This document shows positions 25,322-34,144 of a stretch of 64,000 bases of DNA, one piece after another (the first letter of the stretch is position 1; every line of letters starts with the position of its first letter). Source of the DNA: Alphaproteobacteria bacterium (GTDB taxonomy: Bacteria > Myxococcota_A > UBA796 > GCA-2862545); assembly GCA_020632885.1 (NCBI GenBank), contig JACKEQ010000031.1, positions 1-64,000 of the forward strand. The letters run 5' to 3'. The position numbers and the translations under genes are program-made. The notes beneath the pieces were generated by a model. It saw only the letters and a program-made list of their open reading frames with translations. It was not told the origin of the DNA and searched no databases.

Positions 25322-27079
25322 ATGTTGACCCGGAGGACCCACACCTGTGGGGAGCTGCGTACCGAACACACCGGCCAGGAGGTCGTCGTCCAGGGGTGGG
25401 CCAGCGCTGTCCGCGACCGGGGTGGCGTGACCTTCCTGCTGCTGCGCGACCGCCACGGGATCGTCCAGATCACCGTGGACGAGCGGTGTTCGGATGCGGT
25501 CCGGGACGCCGCGAAGGCCGTGCGCCTCGAGTACGTGCTCCAGGTCCGCGGGACCGTGGCCGCGCGCGCCGAGGGTGCCGTGAAGGACGACATGGAGACC
25601 GGCGCCATCGAGGTCGTGCCCACCGAGGTCGAGATCCTCTCCGGCACCGAGCCGCTGCCCTTCGCCATCGGCAAGCAGTCCGAGGCCCACGAGGAGACGC
25701 GCCTCAAGTACCGCTACCTCGACCTCCGGCGCCCCCAGCTCCAGCAGAACATCGTGCGCCGCCACCGGGCCGCCCAGGCTGCGCGCTCGGCGCTGTCGGA
25801 GCTCGGGTTCCTCGAGATCGAGACGCCCATCCTCACCAAGGCCACGCCCGAGGGTGCGCGCGACTACCTCGTGCCCAGCCGGGTGCATGCGGGCCAGTGG
25901 TACGCCCTCCCGCAGTCGCCGCAGATCTTCAAGCAGATCCTCATGGTCTCCGGGATGGACCGCTACTTCCAGATCTGCCGCTGCTTCCGTGACGAGGACC
26001 TCCGCTTCGACCGGCAGCCCGAGTTCACCCAGATCGACATCGAGATGTCGTTCGCCCCGCGCGACCTCATCATGGAGGTGGCCGAGACCGTGACGCGCCG
26101 CATGTTCGCGGACGTGCTCGGGCACGTGGTGGGCGAGATCCCGCGGCTGTCGTACGCCGAGGCCATGGAGCGCTTCGGGGTCGACAACCCGGACCTCCGG
26201 TTCGGCATGGAGCTCACGAGCCTCGACGCCGTGCTCGGTGGCTCCACGTTCCCGCCGGTGGCCAACGCGGTCGCCGAGGGTGGGCGGGTGCGCGGGTTCG
26301 TCGTGAAGGGTGCGTCCGAGTCGGCCTCCCGGAAGGTGCTCGACGCCTGGACGGCCTTCGTGAAGCCCTACGGGCTCGGTGGGCTGCTCTGGGGCAAGGT
26401 CACCGACAGCGAGGTCACCGGGCCGCTGAAGAAGGCCGTGGACGACTTCGCGGGGTTCTGCGCGGCCACGGGTGCCTCTGCGGGCGACGTGGTCGTCGTG
26501 GCGGCGGGGTCCGAGAAGGCCGTGAACACGGGCCTCGGGCGCCTGCGGGTCCAGGTGGCCCGGGAGCGCGAGATGATCGGGGAGGGCTTCGCGTTCGCGT
26601 GGGTCGTGGACTTCCCGCTCTTCGAGGCCACCGACGATGGCGGCTGGACCAGCACGCACCACCCGTTCACCTCGCCCAAGCCCGAGCATGTCGGGTGGCT
26701 CGGAAGCGAGCGGCAGGGCGAGATCCTCTCGGACGCCTACGACCTCGTCTGCAACGGCAACGAGATCTGCGGGGGCAGCGTGCGTATCCATCGCCACGAC
26801 GTCCAGGAGAAGGTGTTCGCGGCGCTGGGCATCGGGCCGGAGGAGCAGCGGGAGAAGTTCGGGTTCATGCTCGACGCCCTGTCCTTCGGTGCGCCTCCGC
26901 ACGGCGGCATGGCCTTCGGGTTCGACCGGCTGATGATGTGGCTGTGCGGCACCGAGTCGATCCGCGACGTCATCGCGTTCCCCAAGACGACCTCCGCGCA
27001 GGACCTCATGTCGGGCGCGCCGGGTCCCGTGCCGCCGGCCGACCTGGTCGAGCTGCACGTGCGGAACACGGTGGACTGA
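25322..27079 (+). CDS. aspS: Aspartyl-tRNA synthetase
   Basis: This 585-residue class II synthetase charges tRNA-Asp with aspartate. It shows the N-terminal OB-fold anticodon-binding domain (residues 1-110), motif 2 FRDEDLRFDRQPEFTQIDIE, the bacterial GAD insertion (about 290-420) and motif 3 GMAFGFDRLMMWL. The size is typical of bacterial AspRS. ATG 25322 is chosen over upstream in-frame starts because GGAGAGAG precedes it and the family N-terminus (LTRRTHTCGEL) starts here. Its stop and the stop of the convergent gene share the palindrome at 27077-27088. Confidence 0.96.
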   Translation: MLTRRTHTCGELRTEHTGQEVVVQGWASAVRDRGGVTFLLLRDRHGIVQITVDERCSDAVRDAAKAVRLEYVLQVRGTVAARAEGAVKDDMETGAIEVVPTEVEILSGTEPLPFAIGKQSEAHEETRLKYRYLDLRRPQLQQNIVRRHRAAQAARSALSELGFLEIETPILTKATPEGARDYLVPSRVHAGQWYALPQSPQIFKQILMVSGMDRYFQICRCFRDEDLRFDRQPEFTQIDIEMSFAPRDLIMEVAETVTRRMFADVLGHVVGEIPRLSYAEAMERFGVDNPDLRFGMELTSLDAVLGGSTFPPVANAVAEGGRVRGFVVKGASESASRKVLDAWTAFVKPYGLGGLLWGKVTDSEVTGPLKKAVDDFAGFCAATGASAGDVVVVAAGSEKAVNTGLGRLRVQVAREREMIGEGFAFAWVVDFPLFEATDDGGWTSTHHPFTSPKPEHVGWLGSERQGEILSDAYDLVCNGNEICGGSVRIHRHDVQEKVFAALGIGPEEQREKFGFMLDALSFGAPPHGGMAFGFDRLMMWLCGTESIRDVIAFPKTTSAQDLMSGAPGPVPPADLVELHVRNTVD

Positions 27080-27085
27080 CGCGCG

Positions 27086-27487
27086 TCACGGGGGTGGAGG
27101 AAGGCACGACGGCCACCCGGGCGGCGTGGCTTCCCACTCCACCGCGATCGACGCGAGGTCGAAGTCCTCGAGGGGGCCGAGGTCTTCGACCTCCCGGGTG
27201 AACACGATCTCGCCGGTCTCGTCCACCACGCCCACCTCGGAGACGACGTTGCCGTCGGCGTCGAGCTCGCGGGTGTACGTGATGTTCTTGCTCTCCCCGA
27301 ACCTCCAGGTCGCGAGGTACGGGCCTTCGTGGTGCAGGACATACGCGGAGTCGAAGGGCGACTCCTCCGAGAGCTGCCCCTGCTCGTCGTAGAGCCTGTA
27401 CCCCAACTCCACATCTGAGGAATTGTACGTCCGGGCCGCCGACGGGGTCCCGTCCCCGGCAGGCTCTGCGCCTGCCCGTGACTTCAT
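27086..27487 (-). CDS. Small hypothetical protein
   Basis: The 133-residue product is not recognised. Its centre has short repeated phrases of the kind LYDEQGQLSEES, LDADGNVVSEV and VDETGEIVFTRE. These resemble YwqK/MORN-like beta-hairpin repeats, a loose likeness only. There is no signal peptide. The base composition is slightly less GC-rich than the neighbours, which may mean recent arrival. It is convergent with aspS. Confidence 0.5.
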   Translation of the reverse strand: MKSRAGAEPAGDGTPSAARTYNSSDVELGYRLYDEQGQLSEESPFDSAYVLHHEGPYLATWRFGESKNITYTRELDADGNVVSEVGVVDETGEIVFTREVEDLGPLEDFDLASIAVEWEATPPGWPSCLPPPP

Positions 27488-27595
27488 CCAATCACCGGTG
27501 ACGGTCTCGTTGCGACTTCATGTGTGCAACACCCCGGCCGGGGGATCCTTCACGCCGACACATGCTATCGTCATCGAATTCGCACGAGACGACCC

Positions 27596-27949
27596 ATGAC
27601 CCGAACGTGTCTGATCATCGCTGGCGCCCTCGCCACATCGTGCGCGGCTCGTGCCCCCATCCAAGCCTCCGCGGACACCTGCCACGGGCTCGACGAGGCG
27701 GAGCTCGCCACCTGCATCGCCCGCCGCGACTCCGGCCTCCGGTTTCCCACCAGGCGAACGAGCGCATACCTGGGGAGGCCAGGCAGTGGGTACCCCGAGG
27801 GGACCTGGGAGGTCGCATGGGACCTCGACGGCGGACGGTGTCGCGAACGCGTGACCGAGTTCCGGGTCCTGCGCGCCCACATCGACCTGGAGAACCGACG
27901 CCTGCTCCAGGTGGAGGAGGAGACGATGTGGTGCCACACGTTCCGATGA
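27596..27949 (+). CDS. Small putative lipoprotein
   Basis: The 117-residue product begins MTRTCLIIAGALATSCAARAP, a short lipoprotein-type leader with a possible lipobox ATSC, so Cys16 may be acylated. The mature part has paired Cys (DTCHGLDEAELATCIARR, GGRCRERV, WCHTF) compatible with disulfides. No family is recognised. The start is ATG 27596; TATCGT at about 27566 may be its -10 box. It has the same orientation as the gene at 27989. Confidence 0.6.
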   Translation: MTRTCLIIAGALATSCAARAPIQASADTCHGLDEAELATCIARRDSGLRFPTRRTSAYLGRPGSGYPEGTWEVAWDLDGGRCRERVTEFRVLRAHIDLENRRLLQVEEETMWCHTFR

Positions 27950-27988
27950 GGCTCGCCCGGGTGAAGCGGAGGTGGTAGGCGGAGGTCC

Positions 27989-28885
27989 ATGGGGCTGGTC
28001 GCACGAATCCTCCGACGCGTGTTCCGTCGGGTGCCCGTCGACGGCGCCGACCTGCCGTTCACCGCCAGCTACGACCGCGTGTTCGAAGCCCTCACGCCCC
28101 GCGAGCTCCAGCTCGACCCCGAGCCCCTCACCGAAGACGACCTCCAGGCCGACCTCTGGGAGGGCGCCCGCCGCAACCGGCACTTCCTCGGCTTCTACAC
28201 CGAGCACGGCGCCGACCTCGCCTTCGAGCGCTACGGCTTCTGGGACCTCCTGCGCGAGAAGGGCTTCGAGCCCGTCCTGAAGGGCGATCTCTCCGACCCC
28301 GACGAGCACCGCCTCCGCATCTACGACCGCGAGCCCGTGCCCTCCCGGCTCCTCGTCGAGCTCGTCGTGGGCCTCCGCGACCTCGTGCTCCCCGACGGCA
28401 CCACCACCCGGATGCTGTTCATCAACTGGCTCACGATGCAGGACCCCACCGTGCGCCTCGAGGACTCCGGCAGGCCCGCCCTGCCGGGCCAGAAGCACCC
28501 CGGCCTCGGGCTGTTCCCCGAGCTCGCCTACCTCCTCCGCCTCATGGGCCTGCGCCTCCGCTGCGACGGCCTCATGAACCACCCGCAGCGCTACCACAAC
28601 GCCGTCCTGTACGGGCGCTTCATGAAGTTCGTGGACCCCGCCGTGGAGGGCCGCTTCCGCGCCCTCGAGCGCGACCTCGCCGGTCTGTCGCTGCCCGAGG
28701 CGTCCCTCGCCGTGTCCGAGGGCCGGGTGGTCGGACCCGACGGCACCCCGTTCGTCTGGGACCCCGCCGACCAGGTCCTCCCGATCACCCGCCGCGCCCG
28801 CGCCTGGTTCGAGGGACGCACGTGGCGCCGCCGCGCCCAGGAGACCCGGGAGGGCACGCACTTCCGCGTTACCCCTCCCTCATGA
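27989..28885 (+). CDS. Conserved-looking hypothetical protein
   Basis: This 298-residue soluble protein has no recognised family. Notable segments are RRNRHFLGFYTEHGADLAF, TTTRMLFINWLTMQDP, and a His/Arg-rich MNHPQRYHNAVLYGRFMKF in the C-terminal half that could be a binding or catalytic patch. GGAGG lies 3 nt before ATG 27989. The stop overlaps the start of the HD hydrolase gene (ATGA), so the two products are probably made together. Confidence 0.75.
   Translation: MGLVARILRRVFRRVPVDGADLPFTASYDRVFEALTPRELQLDPEPLTEDDLQADLWEGARRNRHFLGFYTEHGADLAFERYGFWDLLREKGFEPVLKGDLSDPDEHRLRIYDREPVPSRLLVELVVGLRDLVLPDGTTTRMLFINWLTMQDPTVRLEDSGRPALPGQKHPGLGLFPELAYLLRLMGLRLRCDGLMNHPQRYHNAVLYGRFMKFVDPAVEGRFRALERDLAGLSLPEASLAVSEGRVVGPDGTPFVWDPADQVLPITRRARAWFEGRTWRRRAQETREGTHFRVTPPS
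28870..28875 (+). promoter_or_regulatory. Possible internal -10 box for the HD hydrolase gene
   Basis: TACCCC lies 6 nt before ATG 28882 inside the end of the upstream gene, the same spacing as other leaderless candidates. It would allow separate transcription of the hydrolase. Confidence 0.25.
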
Positions 28886-29478
28886 CCCACGCGTACAGCT
28901 CCCGCCTCGACGAGGCCACCCAGCTCGCCCTCTCGTCCTTCCGGCCCGTGTGGCGCAAGGGCTCGCGGGTGCCCTACATCACGCACCTCTTCAGCGTCAC
29001 CGCCCTCGTCGGCGAGCACGGCGGCGACGAGGACCAGATGGTGGCCGCCATGCTGCACGACTGGCTGGAGGACATCCCGGGCGCCACCGTCGGCGAGCTC
29101 GAGGGACGCTTCGGACCCCGCGTGGCCGGGCTCGTGCTCGCGCTCTCCGACACGATGGAGCACCCCAAGCCCCCGTGGCGTCCCCGCAAGGAGGCGTACA
29201 TCCGGAAGCTCCGCGGCGAGCACCCCGACGTCAAGCTCGTCTCGGCCGCCGACAAGCTCCACAACGTGCAGACCGTGATCATGGACCACCGCCGGATGGG
29301 CGACGCGATCTTCGACCGGTTCACCGGCCGCCGCGACGGCACGCTCTGGTACTACCGCGAGGTCCACGACGCGCTCGCCGAGGGCTGGCACAGCCCGCTC
29401 CTCGATCGCCTGAAGGAGGAGGTCGATGCCCTCCATCTGCGGGCAGAAGAACCCCCCGGCGCCCCGCCTGCGCCATGA
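28882..29478 (+). CDS. HD-domain hydrolase, MESH1/SpoT-hydrolase-like
   Basis: The 198-residue protein has the HD fold of the RelA/SpoT hydrolase domain: His35 in YITHLFSV, His59-Asp60 in AAMLHDWLED, and Asp124 in SAADKLHNV. The length and lack of any synthetase domain match small alarmone hydrolases (MESH1/SAH), which remove pyrophosphate from (p)ppGpp. Other HD phosphohydrolases share these motifs, so the substrate is an inference. The start ATG 28882 overlaps the previous stop. A small gene and a GMC oxidoreductase follow in the same direction. Confidence 0.8.
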   Translation: MTHAYSSRLDEATQLALSSFRPVWRKGSRVPYITHLFSVTALVGEHGGDEDQMVAAMLHDWLEDIPGATVGELEGRFGPRVAGLVLALSDTMEHPKPPWRPRKEAYIRKLRGEHPDVKLVSAADKLHNVQTVIMDHRRMGDAIFDRFTGRRDGTLWYYREVHDALAEGWHSPLLDRLKEEVDALHLRAEEPPGAPPAP

Positions 29479-29499
29479 TGACGCCCGTGAGGAGGTGAC

Positions 29500-29892
29500 G
29501 TGCGACGCCTGGTCCGTAGGGCCCTCGGGGACCTGATGCCGTCGGGAGGGCCCATGCCCGGTGCCCTCGACGCCGACTTCGACACGTTCTGGGAGAAGTT
29601 CCGCCGCGAGGCGCCCGTGCCCTTCAAGGCAGGCGTGTACGCGGGGGCCTTCGTGTACACGGTCACCCCCGTGATCACCGTGGGTGTGCCCCTGCCGTCC
29701 TTCGCCCTGCCGCGCCGCCTGCGCGACAAGCACGCGGACCGCGTGGTCCAGCACGACCTCTACCTCGTGCGCCAGGCCGTGTTCCTCCTCAAGATCGCCG
29801 GCGGGTTCGCCTGGGGCGCGGACCCCCGCGTGCGCGAGAAGCTGGACCTGCCCCCCTACGCCGGCGACCCCGGCGGCTGGAGGACGAAGTGA
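29500..29892 (+). CDS. Small partner protein of GMC oxidoreductase
   Basis: The 130-residue product starts at GTG 29500 after GAGGTGAC. It has a hydrophobic central stretch (AGVYAGAFVYTVTPVITVGVP) that may associate with the membrane, flanked by basic helices. No family is recognised. It overlaps the GMC oxidoreductase start by 4 bp (GTGA). Such tight pairing suggests it is the small subunit or membrane partner of that enzyme, by analogy with two-subunit sugar and alcohol dehydrogenases. Confidence 0.7.
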   Translation: MRRLVRRALGDLMPSGGPMPGALDADFDTFWEKFRREAPVPFKAGVYAGAFVYTVTPVITVGVPLPSFALPRRLRDKHADRVVQHDLYLVRQAVFLLKIAGGFAWGADPRVREKLDLPPYAGDPGGWRTK

Positions 29893-31403
29893 GCCACACC
29901 GCGTTCCTCGAGCGGGGCGACGACCGCTCGTTCGTCTGCGACTGGGTCGTCGTGGGCTCCGGTGCCGGCGGGGCCACCGCGGCCGAGTACCTCTCCCGGC
30001 ACGGCGAGAAGGTCGTGCTCGTGGAGGCGGGCGCCTGGCGCGACCCCGAGCACTACCCCACCACCGCCTACGGCGCGATGCGCGACCTCCTCGAGGACTG
30101 GGGCGCACAGATCACGCGCGGCCGGGCCTTCTGGCCGATCGTACAGGCGCGCACAGTGGGCGGCACGACCGTGGTGAACTCCGCCATCGCGGTGCGCACA
30201 CCCGACGACATCTACGCCCTGTGGCGCGCCGAGCACGGCATCGGCGGCGAGCTCTTCGAGGCCGCCATGAAGCGCTTCCAGGACCAGCTCGACGACGAGC
30301 TGAAGGTGGAGGTGGGCCCACCCGAGTCGCGCGGCCGGAACAACGAGCTCGCGTACGCCGCCGGGGAGGCCACGGGCATCGAGCACCACTACATGCGCCG
30401 GTACGTGAAGGACTGCGAGGGCTCGGGCCAGTGCATGCAGGGCTGCAAGTCCGGGCACAAGCAGAGCCTGAACACCAACTTCGTGCCCGCCGTGCTGGAG
30501 CGGGGCGGCGAGGTGCTCTCGAACGCGCCCGTGAAGCGCGTGTTCTTCAAGGGCAACCACGCCATCGGCGTCACCGGGCGCTTCCGGCATCCCGGGCTCG
30601 GCACCAAGGGCGGGCGGTTCACCGTGCGCGCCCGCCGCGGCGTCATCGTGGCCGCGTCCGCCACGCACAGCCCGGCCCTCCTCCAGCGCTCGCGCGTGCG
30701 GCTGCCGGCTCTGGGGCACTACTTCCGGTCGCACCCGGGCACCGGGGTGTTCGGGCTCTTCGACGAGCCCGTGGACATGAACCGCGGCAACACGCAGGGC
30801 TGGGCGAGCATCCAGCACCGCACCGCGAAGCACGCCTACAAGCTCGAGACCCTGGCCATCCCGCCCGAGATGGTGATCACGCGCATCAAGGGCGGCGGCA
30901 CGAAGTTCATGGAGCGCGTGGCCGACTACCGCCACCTCACGATGTGGGTGCTCGGCCTGCGGGCCCAGGCCACCACGGGCACCGTGCGCAACGGGCTCTT
31001 CGACAAGCCGGTCGTCAGCTACACCCTCTGCAGGGAGGACCTCGCGGCCTTCCGTTCCGGGCTCGCCGAGATCGCCCGCCTGCAGTTCGCCGCGGGTGCG
31101 AAGGCCGTCATGCCCGGCGTGCACGGGCTCCCCTACATGATCGGCCCCGACGAGATCCACCGCATCGAAGAGGCCCCGCTCGACCCCCGCTACTACATCG
31201 CGATCCTCTCGCACCTCTTCGGCGGGTGCGTGATGGGCGCCGACCCCCGCACCAGCGTCTGCGACCTCCGCGGACGCGTGCACGGCCACGAGGGCCTCTA
31301 CATCGCGGACGCCAGCATGATCCCCACCGTGCTGGGCGTGAACCCGCAGCACACGGTGATGAGCCTGTCCCGCTGGGTCGCCGCCAACCTCGTGGAGGGG
31401 TGA
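29889..31403 (+). CDS. GMC-family FAD-dependent oxidoreductase
   Basis: This 504-residue flavoprotein of the glucose-methanol-choline family begins with the FAD-binding VVVGSGAGGATAAEYL and the VVLVEAG strand. It has a central CMQGCKSGHKQS segment and ends with the GMC C-terminal signature (FGGCVMGADPRT through IADASMIPTVLGVNPQHTVM). It should oxidise an alcohol or sterol-like substrate; the exact one is not readable. No signal peptide is seen. It starts at GTG 29889, overlapping the small partner gene, and is followed by a convergent phosphoesterase gene. Confidence 0.9.
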   Translation: MSHTAFLERGDDRSFVCDWVVVGSGAGGATAAEYLSRHGEKVVLVEAGAWRDPEHYPTTAYGAMRDLLEDWGAQITRGRAFWPIVQARTVGGTTVVNSAIAVRTPDDIYALWRAEHGIGGELFEAAMKRFQDQLDDELKVEVGPPESRGRNNELAYAAGEATGIEHHYMRRYVKDCEGSGQCMQGCKSGHKQSLNTNFVPAVLERGGEVLSNAPVKRVFFKGNHAIGVTGRFRHPGLGTKGGRFTVRARRGVIVAASATHSPALLQRSRVRLPALGHYFRSHPGTGVFGLFDEPVDMNRGNTQGWASIQHRTAKHAYKLETLAIPPEMVITRIKGGGTKFMERVADYRHLTMWVLGLRAQATTGTVRNGLFDKPVVSYTLCREDLAAFRSGLAEIARLQFAAGAKAVMPGVHGLPYMIGPDEIHRIEEAPLDPRYYIAILSHLFGGCVMGADPRTSVCDLRGRVHGHEGLYIADASMIPTVLGVNPQHTVMSLSRWVAANLVEG

Positions 31404-31404
31404 C

Positions 31405-32523
31405 TCAGCCCGTGCGCTTCACCTCGAGCTGGGCGAGGTGCTCCTCGATCACCGGCTTGAACGCGTACACGCTGGCCGGCATGTAGCCGGCCGGAGGCGG
31501 CGGGCTCACGGTCTCCACCAGGCTCGAGCGGGTCACCTGGTCGCCGTCCATCCAGATCTCGGCGTGCACGTTGCCCAGCGCACGCCCGATCGTACCGTCC
31601 TTCTCGAGCTCGAACTCGTTGCGGAAGGCGCCCAGCATGAGCAGGCGCTGCTCGCCCTTGCTGTGCCAGCCCGGCCGGTGGAAGTGACCGACCACCACCA
31701 CGCGCGGCGCGTCCTCACGCGAGAGGGCCGCGATCAGGCTGCGGTCCGCGGCGACCTCGGGGTCCGCGGTGCCCATCCGGTACACCACCTCGCGGACCAT
31801 CGCGCCGGACAGGCGCTTCACGGGGTCGCCGTCGAGCAGGTCGCGCCAGAAGTCGCGCGTCCAGTACCGCCAGAACACCTCCTGCGCGAGCTGGCGCATC
31901 TCGGGGAGCAGCTCGAACACGCGCTCGCGGGGCTTGAGACGGTCGAGGGGGCCGAGGGCCGGGAGCAGGGGCATCACGACGTCGAGGAGGGCCACGGCCC
32001 CCCAGGGCAGGTTGAGGATCTCGCGCCCCTCGTGCTCGATGAAGGGCGGACCGTCCACGCGGAACATGCTGTCGTGGGTATGGCCGTGGAGGATCTCGAG
32101 CTCGCCCCAGCGCAGGCTCTCGCCCGGGAAGTGCACCTGATCGAGGGCCGCGAGCCGCTCCACGATGGCCTTGCGCACCGGGGCGAACTGGAGCTCGAGG
32201 TCGTGGTTGCCGAACATCATCCACAGGTGGCGGTGGGGCTTCTCCAGCCAGACGGCCAGCCCGTCGAGGAGCTCCGCGTGGGCCTCCGCCATCGCCAGCC
32301 ACTTGCGCAGCGCGACCGCCGCGTCGATGTGCCGCGGCCACACGCCCCCCACAGGAGTGCGCAGGAAGTCGAAGATGTCGCCGTCGAGCACGAGGTCGAC
32401 GCGCTCGGCGTCCGGTCGCTCGGCCAGCCAGTCCAGGAGCCAGGCGCTCTGGGGGAAGTCGTCCATCGGACCCCCAGCACCCATCTCGATGTCGCTGGCC
32501 ACGATGACGAGCCGCTCGCCCAT
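31405..32523 (-). CDS. Calcineurin-like metallophosphoesterase
   Basis: The 372-residue protein has all metal-ligand motifs of the family: SDIEMG, DGDIFDFL, FGNHDLEL, and GHTHDSMF, with a later GHFHRPGWH. It resembles the UDP-2,3-diacylglucosamine hydrolase (LpxH) and related branch but is longer, so the substrate is open. The start at 32523 is supported by GGAGG 5 nt upstream. It is divergent from the rhamnose cluster, and GTTATCC between them could serve as promoter on the plus side. Confidence 0.85.
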   Translation of the reverse strand: MGERLVIVASDIEMGAGGPMDDFPQSAWLLDWLAERPDAERVDLVLDGDIFDFLRTPVGGVWPRHIDAAVALRKWLAMAEAHAELLDGLAVWLEKPHRHLWMMFGNHDLELQFAPVRKAIVERLAALDQVHFPGESLRWGELEILHGHTHDSMFRVDGPPFIEHEGREILNLPWGAVALLDVVMPLLPALGPLDRLKPRERVFELLPEMRQLAQEVFWRYWTRDFWRDLLDGDPVKRLSGAMVREVVYRMGTADPEVAADRSLIAALSREDAPRVVVVGHFHRPGWHSKGEQRLLMLGAFRNEFELEKDGTIGRALGNVHAEIWMDGDQVTRSSLVETVSPPPPAGYMPASVYAFKPVIEEHLAQLEVKRTG

Positions 32524-32549
32524 CCGATCCTCCCCCACCCCCATAGCGT

Positions 32550-32555
32550 TATCCG
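32550..32555 (+). promoter_or_regulatory. Putative -10 box of the rhamnose/polysaccharide operon
   Basis: TATCCG (within GTTATCCG) ends 6 nt before ATG 32562, giving a leaderless start for rfbC, the first gene of a seven-gene plus-strand run. No ribosome binding site precedes this ATG. Confidence 0.4.
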
Positions 32556-32561
32556 CACCGG

Positions 32562-33119
32562 ATGCAGATCCTCCCCACCGCGCTGCCCGAGGTCCTCGTG
32601 GTCGTGCCCGAGCGGCACACCGACCCCCGCGGCCACGTCAGCGAGACCTGGAGCGCCGCGCGGCTCGCGGGAGCCGGCCTGCACGCGGACTTCGTGCTCG
32701 ACCTCGCGTCCGTCTCGGTGCACGCGCACACCCTGCGTGGCCTGCACTTCCAGGCGCCGCCCCACGGCCGGGTGAAGCTCGTGCGCTGCGGTCGCGGGCG
32801 CATGCTGGACGTCGCCGTGGACCTCCGCAGCACGTCGCCCCGCTACGGCCGCTGGGTCGCCGTGGAGCTGACCCCGGAGAACGGCAGGCAGCTCTGGATC
32901 CCAGCGGGCTTCGCCCATGGCTTCGTGACGCTCGAGCCCCACACCGAGACCCTCTACAAGATGTCCGCGCCCTGGGTGCCCGAGGCCTCCCGGGCCGTGC
33001 GGTTCGACGACCCGGAGCTCGCCATCGACTGGACCGTCCCCCACGACCGCCTCGTGATCTCCACGCGCGACGCGGAGGCCCCGAGGCTCCGGGACTGTCC
33101 CTACGCGGACGTGCCGTGA
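32562..33119 (+). CDS. rfbC: dTDP-4-dehydrorhamnose 3,5-epimerase
   Basis: The 185-residue cupin enzyme carries the third step of dTDP-L-rhamnose synthesis, epimerising C3 and C5 of the 4-keto sugar. It shows DPRGHVSETW near the N-terminus, the catalytic-His motif HTLRGLHFQ, and the conserved IPAGFAHGFVTLE and ETLYKMSAPW segments. The length is normal. It is the first gene of the cluster and overlaps rfbB by 4 bp. Confidence 0.95.
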   Translation: MQILPTALPEVLVVVPERHTDPRGHVSETWSAARLAGAGLHADFVLDLASVSVHAHTLRGLHFQAPPHGRVKLVRCGRGRMLDVAVDLRSTSPRYGRWVAVELTPENGRQLWIPAGFAHGFVTLEPHTETLYKMSAPWVPEASRAVRFDDPELAIDWTVPHDRLVISTRDAEAPRLRDCPYADVP

Positions 33120-34144
33120 GGCTGCTCGTCACGGGCGGGTACGGCTTCATCGGCTCGACCTTCGTCCACCGGGCCGTCGCGCGCGGCCACGCCGTCGTCA
33201 CCCTCGACGCCCGCACCTACGCCGCCGACCCCACAAGCCTCGCCGACCTCCCGCCCGAGGCCGACCACGCCGTCGTGCACGCCGACATCCGCGATCGCGA
33301 CGTGCTGGACGACCTGTTCGCCTCCCACGCCTTCGACGCCGTCGTGCACCTCGCGGCCGCCACCCACGTCGACCGCTCCATCGACGGGCCCGGGGCCTTC
33401 GTGGACACCAACGTCACCGGCACCCTCGCGCTCCTCGAGGCCGCCCGCACCTGGTGGGAGGCCGCCCGGCGCCCGCCCTTCCGCTTCCTCCACGTCTCCA
33501 CGGACGAGGTCTACGGCCCCCTCGCCACCGGCCGGGCCACCGAGACCACCCGGTTCGCGCCCACCAACCCCTACGCGGCCAGCAAGGCGGGGGCGGAGCA
33601 CCTCGTGGCCGCCTGGCACGCCACCTATGGCCTGCCGACCCTCATCACCCGCGGCAGCAACACGCTCGGACCCCGCCAGTTCCCCGAGAAGCTCGTGCCT
33701 CGCACGGTGATCTCGGCCCTCGAGGGCGTGCCCGTCCCGATCTACGGGGACGGTGGGCAGATCCGGGACTGGCTGTACGTCGACGACCACGCGGACGGGC
33801 TGCTCGCGGCCCTCGAGCGCGGACGTCCGGGTGAGGCGTACAACCTCGGGGCGGGCTCCGAGCGCACGAACCTCCAGGTCGTCGCGGCCCTCTGTGACGC
33901 GCTGGACGCCGCGCGTCCCGAGGGGGCCCCGCACGCGCGCTGGATCACCCACGTCGCCGACCGTCCCGGGCACGACCGCCGCTACGCCCTCGACGCGGGC
34001 CACACCCGCGAGACCCTCGGCTGGACGGCCTCCACGGGCTTCGACGACGCCATCCATCGCACCGTGACCTGGATCCTGGACCACGAGGCCTGGTGGCGCA
34101 GCGTGCTCCGCCGCCACGCGCTGGGCGAGAGGCTCGGGCTGTGA
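33116..34144 (+). CDS. rfbB: dTDP-glucose 4,6-dehydratase
   Basis: This 342-residue extended SDR converts dTDP-glucose to the 4-keto-6-deoxy sugar, the second step of rhamnose synthesis. Motifs: VTGGYGFIGS for NAD, HLAAATHVDRSIDGP, VSTDEVYGPL with the catalytic Asp-Glu pair, NPYAASKAGAE with Tyr/Lys, and the nucleotide-binding IYGDGGQIRDWLYVDDH. It starts at GTG 33116 and overlaps both neighbours by 4 bp. Confidence 0.95.
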   Translation: MRLLVTGGYGFIGSTFVHRAVARGHAVVTLDARTYAADPTSLADLPPEADHAVVHADIRDRDVLDDLFASHAFDAVVHLAAATHVDRSIDGPGAFVDTNVTGTLALLEAARTWWEAARRPPFRFLHVSTDEVYGPLATGRATETTRFAPTNPYAASKAGAEHLVAAWHATYGLPTLITRGSNTLGPRQFPEKLVPRTVISALEGVPVPIYGDGGQIRDWLYVDDHADGLLAALERGRPGEAYNLGAGSERTNLQVVAALCDALDAARPEGAPHARWITHVADRPGHDRRYALDAGHTRETLGWTASTGFDDAIHRTVTWILDHEAWWRSVLRRHALGERLGL

